A stretch of 64,000 bases of DNA from an uncultured Methanomethylovorans sp. Lineage in GTDB: Archaea; Halobacteriota; Methanosarcinia; Methanosarcinales; Methanosarcinaceae. Position 1 is the stretch's first letter. Every line of letters begins with the position of its first letter. The notes beneath the pieces are model-generated. The model was not told where the DNA came from, made no database searches, and saw only the letters and a program-made list of their open reading frames with translations. Shown piece by piece: positions 56,061 to 64,000 of the stretch. Made by a program: the position numbers and the translations under genes. The DNA is taken from positions 558,001 to 622,000 of the forward strand of contig NZ_OY782870.1 of the NCBI RefSeq assembly GCF_963678545.1, read 5' to 3'.

Positions 56061-56087
56061 CTAATCTAAATTTTCTTCAGTGCTGGA

Positions 56088-59000
56088 TTACTTGACAACT
56101 ACCTTTAATGTGTCTGTGGATCTCTGTCCTATGGTATCAATAACAGTTAGTGTTACTGTGTAAGTTCCAGCCTTAGTATACGTCTTTGTAGCTCTCATGC
56201 CGGTAGCTTCATTAGTTATACCATTTGAAGCGTCGAAATCCCACCTGTAAGAGACTATCCCCTTGTCATCAGTGGATAAACTGCCAGTGAAACTAACAGC
56301 TGTACCCCTGGTAACGGTTTTGTCTGCCCCGGCATTTGCAACAGGTGCCTTGTCTACTGGAGCGCTTACGATTACCTTTACTGTGTCTGTGGATTTTTGT
56401 CCACTGGTATCGGTAACTGTGAGTGTCACAGTGTAAGTTCCTGCAGTAGTATATGTCTTTGTGGCTGTCTTACCTGTGGCTTCAGAAGTAATGCCATTTG
56501 AAGCATCAAAGTCCCATGAGTAAGATGCTATTCCCTTGTCATCAGTGGATAAACCGCCAGTGAAACTAACAGCTGTACCCCTGGTAACGGTTTTGTCTGC
56601 CCCGGCATTTGCAACAGGCGCCTTGTCTACTGGAGCGCTTACGACTACCTTTACTGTGTCTGTGGATTTTTGTCCACTGGTGTCGGTAACTGTGAGTGTC
56701 ACAGTGTAAGTTCCTGCAGTAGTATATGTCTTTATGGCTGTCTTACCTGTGGCTTCAGAAGTAATGCCATTTGAAGCATCAAAGTCCCATGAATATGAGG
56801 CTATACCCTTATCATCCGTAGAGGCACTACCATCGAAGCTCACACTAGAACCTGTGGTTACAGTCTTATCGGCACCTGCATTTGCAATTGGTGAAGCGTC
56901 TGCTACAGAACCTGTAGTTACTGTCAATTTTGGTTTCTGGGCAGCGTTTGAAGACTCTGAACTGTAGAATGCAATGTAATTTCCACTTTCTGTCTTCGCC
57001 TTAAGGAAGAAACCAGTGTTTGTGTACTTGCCACTTATATATTCCTGTACAAGCTGTGTGACATCAAATTCATAGTACTTGTTGCCAGGCACTGTGCTTG
57101 CCGGGAAAGTGAGAGATGCGTATGGTGTGCTTCCCTGAGCAACTCCGTTCTTATCGTACCAGTTTCCACCTGCTGTTGTCCATGCAGAAGTTGAGGTTCT
57201 TGAGGTCCAGGTTACATACTTTGGGTCCCATTCAAGTGGTCTGTAAACTTCAACTACTGTAGCAGAAGTGCGGGTAGCACCTGCAGGATAATACCAGTAG
57301 AGAGAAAGTGTTGCCTTTGATACTATGTCTGTTGTGCTATATTCACTAAGATTGAACCACATTAAATCTCTTGAAGCACTTGTGCTCTTTCCTATGTCAA
57401 GATAGGTAGAATCTGCATAGACAGTAGTTGGACTTGCTTCACGTAGCCTGTTGTCATATGTATCTATATTAAATCCGGTATTTGTAACTGGTGCGGTACT
57501 GACGACTACATTCACTGTGTCTGTGGATTCTTGTCCATTGGTATCGGTGACAGTCAAAGTGACTGTGTAATTACCTGCACTACTATAGGTTTTCGTAGCT
57601 GTCTTACCGGTTGCTTCAGATGTTATTCCATTTGAAGCATCAAAGTCCCATGAGTAAGATGCTATTCCCTTATCATCCGTAGAGGCACTACCATCGAAGC
57701 TCACACTAGAACCTGTGGTTACAGTTTTATTGGCACCTGCATTTGCAATTGGTGAAGCGTCTACTATAAAATCTGTAGTTACTGTCAATTTCGGTTTCTG
57801 AGCAGCGTTTGAAGACTCTGAACTGTAGAAAGCAATATAATTTCCACTCTCAGTCTTTGCTTTTATGAAGAAACCAGTGTTTGTGTACTTGCCACTTATA
57901 TATTCCTTTACGAGCTCTGTGACATCAAAGTCATAGTACTTGTTCCCAGGCACTGTGCTTGCCGGGAAAGTAAGAGATGCGTATGGTGTACTACCCTGAG
58001 ATACACCGTTTTTATCATACCAGCTTCCTCCTGCTGTGTTCCAAGCAGTGCCAGAAGTACGGTAGTTCCAGCTAACATATTCCGGATCCCACGCAACTGG
58101 CCTGTAAACTTCAATTACAGTATCAGAAGTACGGGCCGTAGATGAAGGATAATACCAATATAGTGAGAGGGTTGCCTTGGATATCGTGTCTGTTGTGTTG
58201 TACTCGCTAAGGTCAAACCACATGAGATCTCTGCAAGTGCTTGTACTCTTTCCTATGTCAAGGTAGGCGGAGTCTGAATAAACAGTAGTGGGATTTGCTT
58301 CGCGCAGCCTATTATCATAGACATTCAATGAATCATCTATCTGGTTTGAAACTGCGTTATTGACAACTACTTTTAAGGTATCTGTTGACTCCTGTCCGCT
58401 TGTATCAGTAACTGTAAGTGTTACCGTGTAAGTGCCTGCGGTTGTATATGTCTTCGTAGCAGTCTTGCCTGTTGCTTCAGAAGTTATGCCGTTTGATTCA
58501 TCAAAGTCCCATGAATATGAGGCTATGCCTTTGTCATCTGTAGAGGCGCTTCCATCGAAATTAATAGCGGAACCTATGGTCACGTTCTGGTCTGCACCAG
58601 CATTTGCAACTGGCTCGTAGTCTGTCGTTGAAGTTGATGAACCGCTCTTAGATGCCTGTGCAGTGTGACCATATCTGCCAATGTTGACCCTTCCACCATT
58701 AGGTGAAGGTTCATTACTGTAGGATGAACTATAATACCCTGCATCTATCAATGGGCTGCTTGCTGAATCTGTTACCCATTTACCACTTGAATAGTGGCCT
58801 GCTTTGCTCTTAAGGTGGTAGTCACGAGAGCCAGCATTTGAATCTGTTGAATCAACACATAATGGGTCAACATTCAGGTTGTTGCTCATCGTAAAGCCGC
58901 TGCCATAGGTTTGACCATTCTTGTTGTTGTAGATGTCGTTGTTCTGGACTACAAACTTAGAGTAAGTAGGATTTGTGTTCCAGATACCCACACCTGATCC

Positions 59001-60302
59001 GGTGATAGATGAAACACCATCACTGTTCATGATTATGTTGTTCCTAACATAAGTTGTGAATTGTGTCTGTTGCTGACGCCTTCCGGACCTCAGGAAATAC
59101 TTTACAGCTGCATGTCCACCATCATCAAAGACGTTGTTTTCAATAATGGTATTTTGGAAATCTCCTAGAACAATAGCAGCGTTACTAAAACCAGTATTAC
59201 TTGAGTACTGTCCGACTTTTGTAAAGGTATTGTGATGAATATACACATCACGAGCGTGTATTACGTTATCCTGATAGTTTGCGGATATCCAGATACCTGC
59301 ACCTTTAATGCTGTGGATACGGTTGTTGTATACTTCGATATCATCAAATACACAGCTGGATGTTGAAGAGGTACCTATCTGAATTGCAGGGCCTGTTGAT
59401 CCATCAGAAAGCGAGGAATAGATCAGATTATCGTGAATCGTAGAATCTGTACAACCATCTGAATATCTGCATCCGCTGTTTGTTCTTGTCATGATGGTGT
59501 TGTAAGCATGTTCTACATTGCTGCATCCCATAGCATAAAGTGCATCATGACCGAGTTTATATACATCGTTGTAAATGAATTTTATATTACTGCCACTCTT
59601 AATTTTCAGTCCGTCGCCACATCCCCATTCAAGGCGCATGTTTGAAACTTCAATGTTATTAGCACCATCAAAATATATCAGGTTGTAATATCCAGCACCT
59701 AGTGGCACTCCCTGATTCGCACTGTTTCCATCTATTGTGAAACCTGTTATAGTGATACCATCATCAGTTCCAATATTTGCGATCATAGGTACATCTGCGG
59801 ACCAACCAGCTTTTGGAACTAATTTGATCTCAGCTGAGGAGTCACCTGTGAGTACTGTATTTGCACCTATATACAAAGTGCTGTCAATCCAGTAAGTATT
59901 TGGACCGCGTAAATATACAGTACCACCACCACGTCCATCTATATATGCTAAGGCTTGATTTAATTGAACGTGATCATTTGTTCCGTCGCAGTTGTAATTC
60001 CCGGTTCCGTCTGTATCAACATAAACGACCGGTGTTTTTAAGGCTGCATAACTTGCTGCAAAGTCCAATCTTAGATTTGTTTGATCTTCAATATAAGTAA
60101 TATTCAACTCGGAGTTTTCTGTATTATTTTCATAAAAGTCAAGTCCTATAGTTTGAGTATCGTTTTGTGTAAAATCCCAATTGTAGTATTGAGGATCATC
60201 CATGTCAATAGATGAAATAGAACTGTTCAGACTACATTCTGTCAGAGGGATTATTGTTAAAAAAACAATAATCGACAAGCTAATTACGTTTTTCGTCCTC
60301 AT
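56088..60302 (-). CDS. Disaggregatase-like protein with DNRLRE and PKD repeats
   Basis: The 1404-residue exported protein starts with a signal peptide (NVISLSIIVFLTIIPLTE). A beta-helix (about 90-545) opens with VVYVDTDGTGNYNCDG. Then come PKD, DNRLRE, PKD, DNRLRE and three PKD domains. DNRLRE and PKD form a unit duplicated at 861 bp (287 residues), and the last PKDs repeat at 273 bp (91 residues). The domains are those of disaggregatase, which splits the methanochondroitin coat of Methanosarcina aggregates. No C-terminal anchor is visible, so the protein may be released. It has its own promoter and terminator. The enzyme activity is inferred from the family. Confidence 0.88.
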   Translation of the reverse strand: MRTKNVISLSIIVFLTIIPLTECSLNSSISSIDMDDPQYYNWDFTQNDTQTIGLDFYENNTENSELNITYIEDQTNLRLDFAASYAALKTPVVYVDTDGTGNYNCDGTNDHVQLNQALAYIDGRGGGTVYLRGPNTYWIDSTLYIGANTVLTGDSSAEIKLVPKAGWSADVPMIANIGTDDGITITGFTIDGNSANQGVPLGAGYYNLIYFDGANNIEVSNMRLEWGCGDGLKIKSGSNIKFIYNDVYKLGHDALYAMGCSNVEHAYNTIMTRTNSGCRYSDGCTDSTIHDNLIYSSLSDGSTGPAIQIGTSSTSSCVFDDIEVYNNRIHSIKGAGIWISANYQDNVIHARDVYIHHNTFTKVGQYSSNTGFSNAAIVLGDFQNTIIENNVFDDGGHAAVKYFLRSGRRQQQTQFTTYVRNNIIMNSDGVSSITGSGVGIWNTNPTYSKFVVQNNDIYNNKNGQTYGSGFTMSNNLNVDPLCVDSTDSNAGSRDYHLKSKAGHYSSGKWVTDSASSPLIDAGYYSSSYSNEPSPNGGRVNIGRYGHTAQASKSGSSTSTTDYEPVANAGADQNVTIGSAINFDGSASTDDKGIASYSWDFDESNGITSEATGKTATKTYTTAGTYTVTLTVTDTSGQESTDTLKVVVNNAVSNQIDDSLNVYDNRLREANPTTVYSDSAYLDIGKSTSTCRDLMWFDLSEYNTTDTISKATLSLYWYYPSSTARTSDTVIEVYRPVAWDPEYVSWNYRTSGTAWNTAGGSWYDKNGVSQGSTPYASLTFPASTVPGNKYYDFDVTELVKEYISGKYTNTGFFIKAKTESGNYIAFYSSESSNAAQKPKLTVTTDFIVDASPIANAGANKTVTTGSSVSFDGSASTDDKGIASYSWDFDASNGITSEATGKTATKTYSSAGNYTVTLTVTDTNGQESTDTVNVVVSTAPVTNTGFNIDTYDNRLREASPTTVYADSTYLDIGKSTSASRDLMWFNLSEYSTTDIVSKATLSLYWYYPAGATRTSATVVEVYRPLEWDPKYVTWTSRTSTSAWTTAGGNWYDKNGVAQGSTPYASLTFPASTVPGNKYYEFDVTQLVQEYISGKYTNTGFFLKAKTESGNYIAFYSSESSNAAQKPKLTVTTGSVADASPIANAGADKTVTTGSSVSFDGSASTDDKGIASYSWDFDASNGITSEATGKTAIKTYTTAGTYTVTLTVTDTSGQKSTDTVKVVVSAPVDKAPVANAGADKTVTRGTAVSFTGGLSTDDKGIASYSWDFDASNGITSEATGKTATKTYTTAGTYTVTLTVTDTSGQKSTDTVKVIVSAPVDKAPVANAGADKTVTRGTAVSFTGSLSTDDKGIVSYRWDFDASNGITNEATGMRATKTYTKAGTYTVTLTVIDTIGQRSTDTLKVVVK
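56651..58373 (-). repeat. Tandem 861-bp DNRLRE-PKD units
   Basis: The two copies meet near 57510; landmark bases at 58297 and 57436 (GCTTC then AGCCT) are offset by exactly 861, in frame. Parts of the copies are almost identical, pointing to recent duplication or gene conversion. Confidence 0.8.
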
Positions 60303-60706
60303 GTTTTTTCACCGTATAACTTCAAAACTATCTGGTCATTAATATATATGATATGAGCATAACAAAATGTACACGTACGTACATCAAAGATTTATATAAT
60401 TCTCTTTGCTTTCAAATTCTACAAGCGAAGTTAGAAAAAGTATCAAAAAAGTATATAAAAACAAAAGCTTAAGGCATGACCACAGGCTTCAAGACAGTTC
60501 ATCTGAAGTAAAAAAGAATATCAATAACTTAAGAATTATGTAGAATAATATCTAAGTAGCAGATCATGTTTACTATGTCATTTTCTTTTCAAAATAACAT
60601 CTAGTCTACAATATTTATCAATGATCACGTCACTTCTTAAGATATTTCTCTTAAAATCAATGGTAAAAACCACTTTTGCATTTCGTATCAGATGTTGGTA
60701 TATTTC
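60303..60706. promoter_or_regulatory. Promoter of the larger disaggregatase gene with an operator-like dyad
   Basis: On the minus strand a TATA box lies at 60391-60398 (TTATATAA region). A dyad TGTAC-N6-GTACA with an ACGTACGT core lies at 60368-60383, where transcription would start, leaving a leader of about 65 bases. The upstream part of the gap is AT-rich and empty. Confidence 0.6.
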
Positions 60707-61408
60707 CTACTTTATGCCATAGAAACCAGCCTGCATGTATGAATACCAGAACAATTCTACGGTCCTAAAACCACTATTTCTCAACAATTTAAGATGATCT
60801 TCTATAGTAATAGGAAAATATTCAGTACCAAAACGCTCAAGATGGGTTTCTATCTCTTCATAGCTTCTGCCATGTGAGGCTTGGTACTCACCCCAGTATC
60901 TTTTTCCAACAGAGATACCTTCCTCTGTAAATGGTCTGATGTTTTCGAAAGAGATGAAAAGACCATCATCTTTCAGCAGTTCGTAGCACATCTTTACCGC
61001 CTTGGCCCTGTTCTCACGGTCGAGGTAGTGGTGGCACTGGATGGCTGTTATAATATTCGGTCTTTCTTCGAGTTCCTGAAAGAACTCTTGGGTTGGTGAA
61101 GCCTTCAGAAACTCAAGTCTTTCATGGCTGCAAGATACCAGCTTTTCCTTTGCCTGCTCCAGCATTCCTTCTGATGGGTCAAGCATAAGGAATTTCGTAT
61201 CAGGGAACTGGGCAATAGCCTTACAGATAAGCGAACCTGTTCCGCATCCTGTATCCATCCATATTTTCGGGCAGGATGGCAGCGATTTTACAAGGTTAAT
61301 GGTTTCCTGGTGGATAGATGTGTAATAGGGAATAACAGATGAGATCTTCGTGTCATAATCCTCAGGCAAGTGAGGTGTTGCATTTTTTGAAGCTTTTATT
61401 GAAGGCAT
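60707..61408 (-). CDS. Class I SAM-dependent methyltransferase
   Basis: The 233 residues form a Rossmann-fold methyltransferase: motif I WMDTGCGTGSL near 51-61, LMLDPSEGML near 76-85, ITAIQCHHYLDR and a GLFISFENI strand. It looks full-length, including a C-terminal FWYSYMQAGF part. The substrate is unknown; related genes act on small molecules. The stop is TAG; the same frame stays open for 42 more codons before TGA, which I take as chance. Confidence 0.85.
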   Translation of the reverse strand: MPSIKASKNATPHLPEDYDTKISSVIPYYTSIHQETINLVKSLPSCPKIWMDTGCGTGSLICKAIAQFPDTKFLMLDPSEGMLEQAKEKLVSCSHERLEFLKASPTQEFFQELEERPNIITAIQCHHYLDRENRAKAVKMCYELLKDDGLFISFENIRPFTEEGISVGKRYWGEYQASHGRSYEEIETHLERFGTEYFPITIEDHLKLLRNSGFRTVELFWYSYMQAGFYGIK

Positions 61409-61474
61409 ATAGAGAATTGGACTGTTTCCTTCTTTATATTTTCTTTGCAGACCTCCTAATATTGTACGCGATAA

Positions 61475-61705
61475 ATGACTGATAAGTTAACCCAAAAGGT
61501 GGAGCTGGAAAAGCAAATTCTTAATAAAATAATGGAAGTTTACCAGAGACTTTTTCTGAGAGAAGGTTTTACTGTACTTCAATTGCACAGATATCGAAAG
61601 GAGCAGTGTAACATCACACGTGATTTCTTATCTCTACGTCTTCCTGCTACAAGTGTTAACTATAAAGAAAGATCAGTTGCTGTGGTGTTGATGAAGAGGC
61701 AATGA
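61475..61705 (+). CDS. Small hypothetical protein
   Basis: An open frame of 76 codons starts at an ATG in the gap before the GNAT gene. The first half looks helical (MTDKLTQKVELEKQILNKI) and the rest is basic. There is no ribosome site, no family match and no operon partner, so it could be a chance frame or the relic of a larger gene. Confidence 0.25.
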   Translation: MTDKLTQKVELEKQILNKIMEVYQRLFLREGFTVLQLHRYRKEQCNITRDFLSLRLPATSVNYKERSVAVVLMKRQ

Positions 61706-61801
61706 CTGAAATTCTAGATTCAACTTTGAAGATGACAGAGAATAAGTTTCACATATAACAGAAGTCGGAGCAGACTGTGTTGTTCCTTTGAGACGGTATT
61801 G

Positions 61802-62299
61802 ATGATGGTGAGTTACGAAATCAGAGATGCGGTTGCAGGAGACTACCATGTAATCGATGCATTGGCGGTGGAAGCATGGCAAGTATTGAAAGAGGGTTAC
61901 GACCGTGAGCAGTGGGATGACATGCTGGTGTCGATTGGAAAAATGTCCAAGCTAGCTGAGAAGGGGCAACTGCTTGTTGCGTCCGACAAGAGCCAGATTT
62001 TCGGAGCTGTTGCGTATATGCCTCCGAATGCTTCTAACCCCAACATTTTCCCGGAAAGCTGTCCATCCATTCGCATGCTGGTAACCCGCCCCGCATATCG
62101 CAACTTAGGAATTGGCAGGAGATTGACCGAGGAGTGCATCCGTCGCGCAAAACAGGACGACGCTGGCTGCATCGGTCTGCATACCAGTCCCATTATGACA
62201 GTTGCGCTACCTCTTTATCTGCGCATGGGCTTTGTGAAAGACAAGGAGTTAAATCCCATCGCAGGGGCGCGCTACGCACGCTATGTGTTGAAGTTTTAA
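61802..62299 (+). CDS. GNAT acetyltransferase, probably acquired
   Basis: The 165-residue protein is a complete GNAT with the acetyl-CoA loop YRNLGIGRRLTEECI near 100-114 and a C-terminal LPLYLRMGF. Two lines I counted by hand (62041-62160) are 54% G+C, against roughly 40% in the neighbours, and codons ending in G or C are common. The start could be ATG at 61802 or 61805. The composition suggests transfer from a richer genome; the substrate is unknown. Confidence 0.85.
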   Translation: MMVSYEIRDAVAGDYHVIDALAVEAWQVLKEGYDREQWDDMLVSIGKMSKLAEKGQLLVASDKSQIFGAVAYMPPNASNPNIFPESCPSIRMLVTRPAYRNLGIGRRLTEECIRRAKQDDAGCIGLHTSPIMTVALPLYLRMGFVKDKELNPIAGARYARYVLKF

Positions 62300-62680
62300 A
62301 CAAATAATCCATCTATGTTTTTTGATTACATTACTGTGTTTCCAAAGTGAGTTATGAAAAAAAACATATGATTTCGTGATTGTTGGCTCCGAAATTGTGG
62401 TCCATCGGGCTATTTATAACAGCACTTCAGCATTTTCCGTAGTGTATGCCCATTATCCCTATGATATGTCCATGTCTTTGTTACAGGGAAAGGCCTGTAT
62501 CACTATACTTGATAGTGAAGGGTAGTATAGACTCCCAAGGACTTACCAGTAATCTTGCAGAGGCTCTGTCTGTTAATAAGGTTGCTAATATGCATGGTAT
62601 ATTTGCTATTAACAGAGGGCTTGCTAAAAACTGATCATTCGTATAATTGATCTTCAATTAGGAGCAAAAGGAGGAGTAAC
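62300..62680. other. Intergenic region with a degenerate regulator-like fragment
   Basis: This gap contains the leader of the aldo/keto reductase gene and a 62-codon frame at 62446-62634, described separately. Apart from that I see nothing. Confidence 0.45.
62446..62634 (+). pseudogene. Possible relic of a small ACT-fold regulator
   Basis: The frame reads CLCYRERPVSLYLIVKGSID then LTSNLAEALSVNKVANM, which resembles the C-terminal half of TM1266/NikR-like metal-response regulators (YRERG, then a beta strand and helix). The upstream half is cut up by stops in all frames. It may be the tail of a lost gene or a chance match; I could not compare it with the family. Confidence 0.3.
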
Positions 62681-63886
62681 ATGTTATACAGAAAAATGCC
62701 AAAGAATGAAGATGAGCTTTCAATACTTGGTTTTGGCGCCATGCGCCTTCCAACCAGATCTGACGGCAGCATTGATGAAGAAAAAGCGACTCAGATGGTT
62801 CGCTATGCAATAGATAACGGCGTCAATTATGTAGATACTGCCTGGCCTTATCATATGGGAGAAAGTGAGCCTTTCCTTGCCCATGCGCTTGCAGATGGGT
62901 ATAGGGAAAAAGTAAAACTTGCTACGAAAATGCCTCAGTGGATGGTCAAAAGTCAGGCAGATATGGACTATTTCCTCGATGCTCAACTTCAAAAACTCAA
63001 TACCGATCACATTGATTATTATCTTGTACACAGCCTGGTAGGCAGTAGCTGGAAGACTGTTCGAGATTTAGGAATTGCGGAGTTTCTTAACAAGGCTAAA
63101 GCCGATGGACGTATTATCAATGCAGGCTTTTCGTACCATGGTTCTGGAGAGGATTTCAAAGATATTGTAGATGATTATGATTGGGATTTTTGCCAGATTC
63201 AGTATAATTTTCTGGATGAAAACATCCAGGCAGGTACAAAAGGACTTGAGTACGCTGCTTCCCGTGGCCTTGGAGTTGCGATCATGGAACCGCTTAGAGG
63301 TGGCAATCTTGTGGATCCGGTTCCTTCTGAGGTCATGGACATCTGGAACGAAGCTGAGATCAAGAGAAGTCCTGTGCAATGGGCATTGTGCTGGGTCTGG
63401 AACCACCCCGAGGTTACAGTTGTGCTTTCTGGTATGACCGAACCCTCTCAAGTTGAACAGAACCTTAAGGCTACAGAGGAGGGTTTTGCCAGTTCTTTGA
63501 CTGATAAAGAACTCTATCTTGTGGAAAGGGTTGCAGAGAAATACAGGAAACTTATGAAGATCAACTGTACAGGATGCAGATACTGTATGCCATGTCCTCA
63601 AAATGTGGATATTCCTGCTTGCTTTGAGACATATAACAATCTTTTCATGTTTGGTGGAAAGGATAGGTTGATGATGATGTATGCTGCAAAGCTTGGAGGT
63701 ATTTTGAGAGGAGCTGAAAGGAATTTTGCATCTCAATGTGTGCAATGTGGTCAATGTCTTGGTTTATGTCCTCAAAATTTGTCTATACCTGACCTGCTTG
63801 AAAAGGTTGCAGAAGAGTTTGAAGGACCGGGTTTGGAAGAAAGGATGGAATTTGCAAAACAGTTATTTGCAAATGATAGCTTTTAA
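62681..63886 (+). CDS. Aldo/keto reductase with C-terminal ferredoxin-like cysteines
   Basis: The 401-residue protein has the AKR barrel (LGFGAMRLPT, YVDTAWPYHMGESEP with the catalytic Tyr, DYYLVHSL, and MEPLRGGNL) and a C-terminal extension with two cysteine groups, CTGCRYCMPCPQ and CVQCGQCLGLCPQ, fitting iron-sulfur binding. This fusion is common in anaerobes, where it may take electrons from ferredoxin instead of NADPH. GGAGGAG precedes the ATG. Its substrate is unknown. Confidence 0.93.
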   Translation: MLYRKMPKNEDELSILGFGAMRLPTRSDGSIDEEKATQMVRYAIDNGVNYVDTAWPYHMGESEPFLAHALADGYREKVKLATKMPQWMVKSQADMDYFLDAQLQKLNTDHIDYYLVHSLVGSSWKTVRDLGIAEFLNKAKADGRIINAGFSYHGSGEDFKDIVDDYDWDFCQIQYNFLDENIQAGTKGLEYAASRGLGVAIMEPLRGGNLVDPVPSEVMDIWNEAEIKRSPVQWALCWVWNHPEVTVVLSGMTEPSQVEQNLKATEEGFASSLTDKELYLVERVAEKYRKLMKINCTGCRYCMPCPQNVDIPACFETYNNLFMFGGKDRLMMMYAAKLGGILRGAERNFASQCVQCGQCLGLCPQNLSIPDLLEKVAEEFEGPGLEERMEFAKQLFANDSF

Positions 63887-64000
63887 GGGAATTAATGCCT
63901 GAAGTATATTTTATTTGCTAAAAACAGCTTTTCTAAAGTGGAAAGTGTTGGAACTTGAACCATAAAATTCTGAGAATCTACACGCAGAAGATCAAATGGC
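63887..64000. other. End of window, no feature seen
   Basis: 114 bases of mixed sequence after the aldo/keto reductase stop; no gene or signal is evident. Confidence 0.4.

Noticed and set aside
60580..60709. Pyrrolysine read-through of the methyltransferase TAG into 42 more codons
   Set aside because: The methyltransferase fold is complete before the TAG, and an open run of 42 codons is not rare by chance.

Overview
The window looks like chromosome of a methylotrophic methanogen of the Methanosarcinales (probably Methanosarcinaceae), about 40% G+C by eye. The evidence is a set of archaeal and methanogen genes on one contiguous stretch: Ftr (methanogenesis C1 carrier), MfnA (methanofuran), TBP, aRF1, PolD small subunit, Orc1/Cdc6, Mre11-Rad50, archaeal TYW1, archaeal ThiC and AglJ-type glycosyltransferase, plus two disaggregatase-type proteins of the kind known from Methanosarcina. 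Promoters are archaeal TATA boxes, and several starts carry GGAG-type ribosome sites. Nearly all genes I checked stop with TAA or TGA; I found only three TAG stops, which fits (but does not prove) a pyrrolysine-using genome.

Layout. 1-5468 (-) is the 5' part of a giant secreted von Willebrand A (VWA) protein that runs off the window. 5704-16182 (+) is a chromosome-maintenance block: mre11-rad50, then an unknown coiled-coil gene with smc, scpA and an extended scpB. 16317-19381 carries TBP, an AglJ-like glycosyltransferase and thiC. 19557-21394 is a decaying stretch: two methyltransferase remnants joined by an apparent deletion, a candidate structured RNA, and a DUF123 gene broken by a frameshift and an amber codon. 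21448-31806 holds small metabolic genes, msrB with a WD40 gene, argS-prf1, TYW1, PolD DP1, signal peptidase and cdc6. 31852-32524 is a replication origin with origin recognition boxes around an AT-rich core, directly upstream of cdc6. Then follow mfnA, a site-2 protease, a TraB-family protein, ftr and dinB. A complete 1000-bp insertion sequence with an 8-bp target duplication sits just upstream of dinB.

41660-48048 is the most unusual block. A stand-alone acyl carrier protein, an AMP-forming ligase, two different PP-loop ATPases, a FabG-like reductase, a DUF362/ferredoxin protein and a hexapeptide acyltransferase are packed together. Archaea normally lack ACP-dependent fatty-acid synthesis, so this reads as a carrier-protein pathway making an unknown acyl or amide product, perhaps for the cell surface.

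48559-60302 is a surface-polysaccharide region: two disaggregatase-like beta-helix/PKD proteins flank a flippase, a polysaccharide deacetylase, a FemAB-like transferase and a GNAT. The larger disaggregatase has a dyad at its predicted transcription start and a hairpin-T9 terminator; the smaller one has a relic of a lost domain just downstream. 60707-63886 ends the window with a methyltransferase, a foreign-looking GNAT, a degenerate fragment and an aldo/keto reductase with ferredoxin cysteines.
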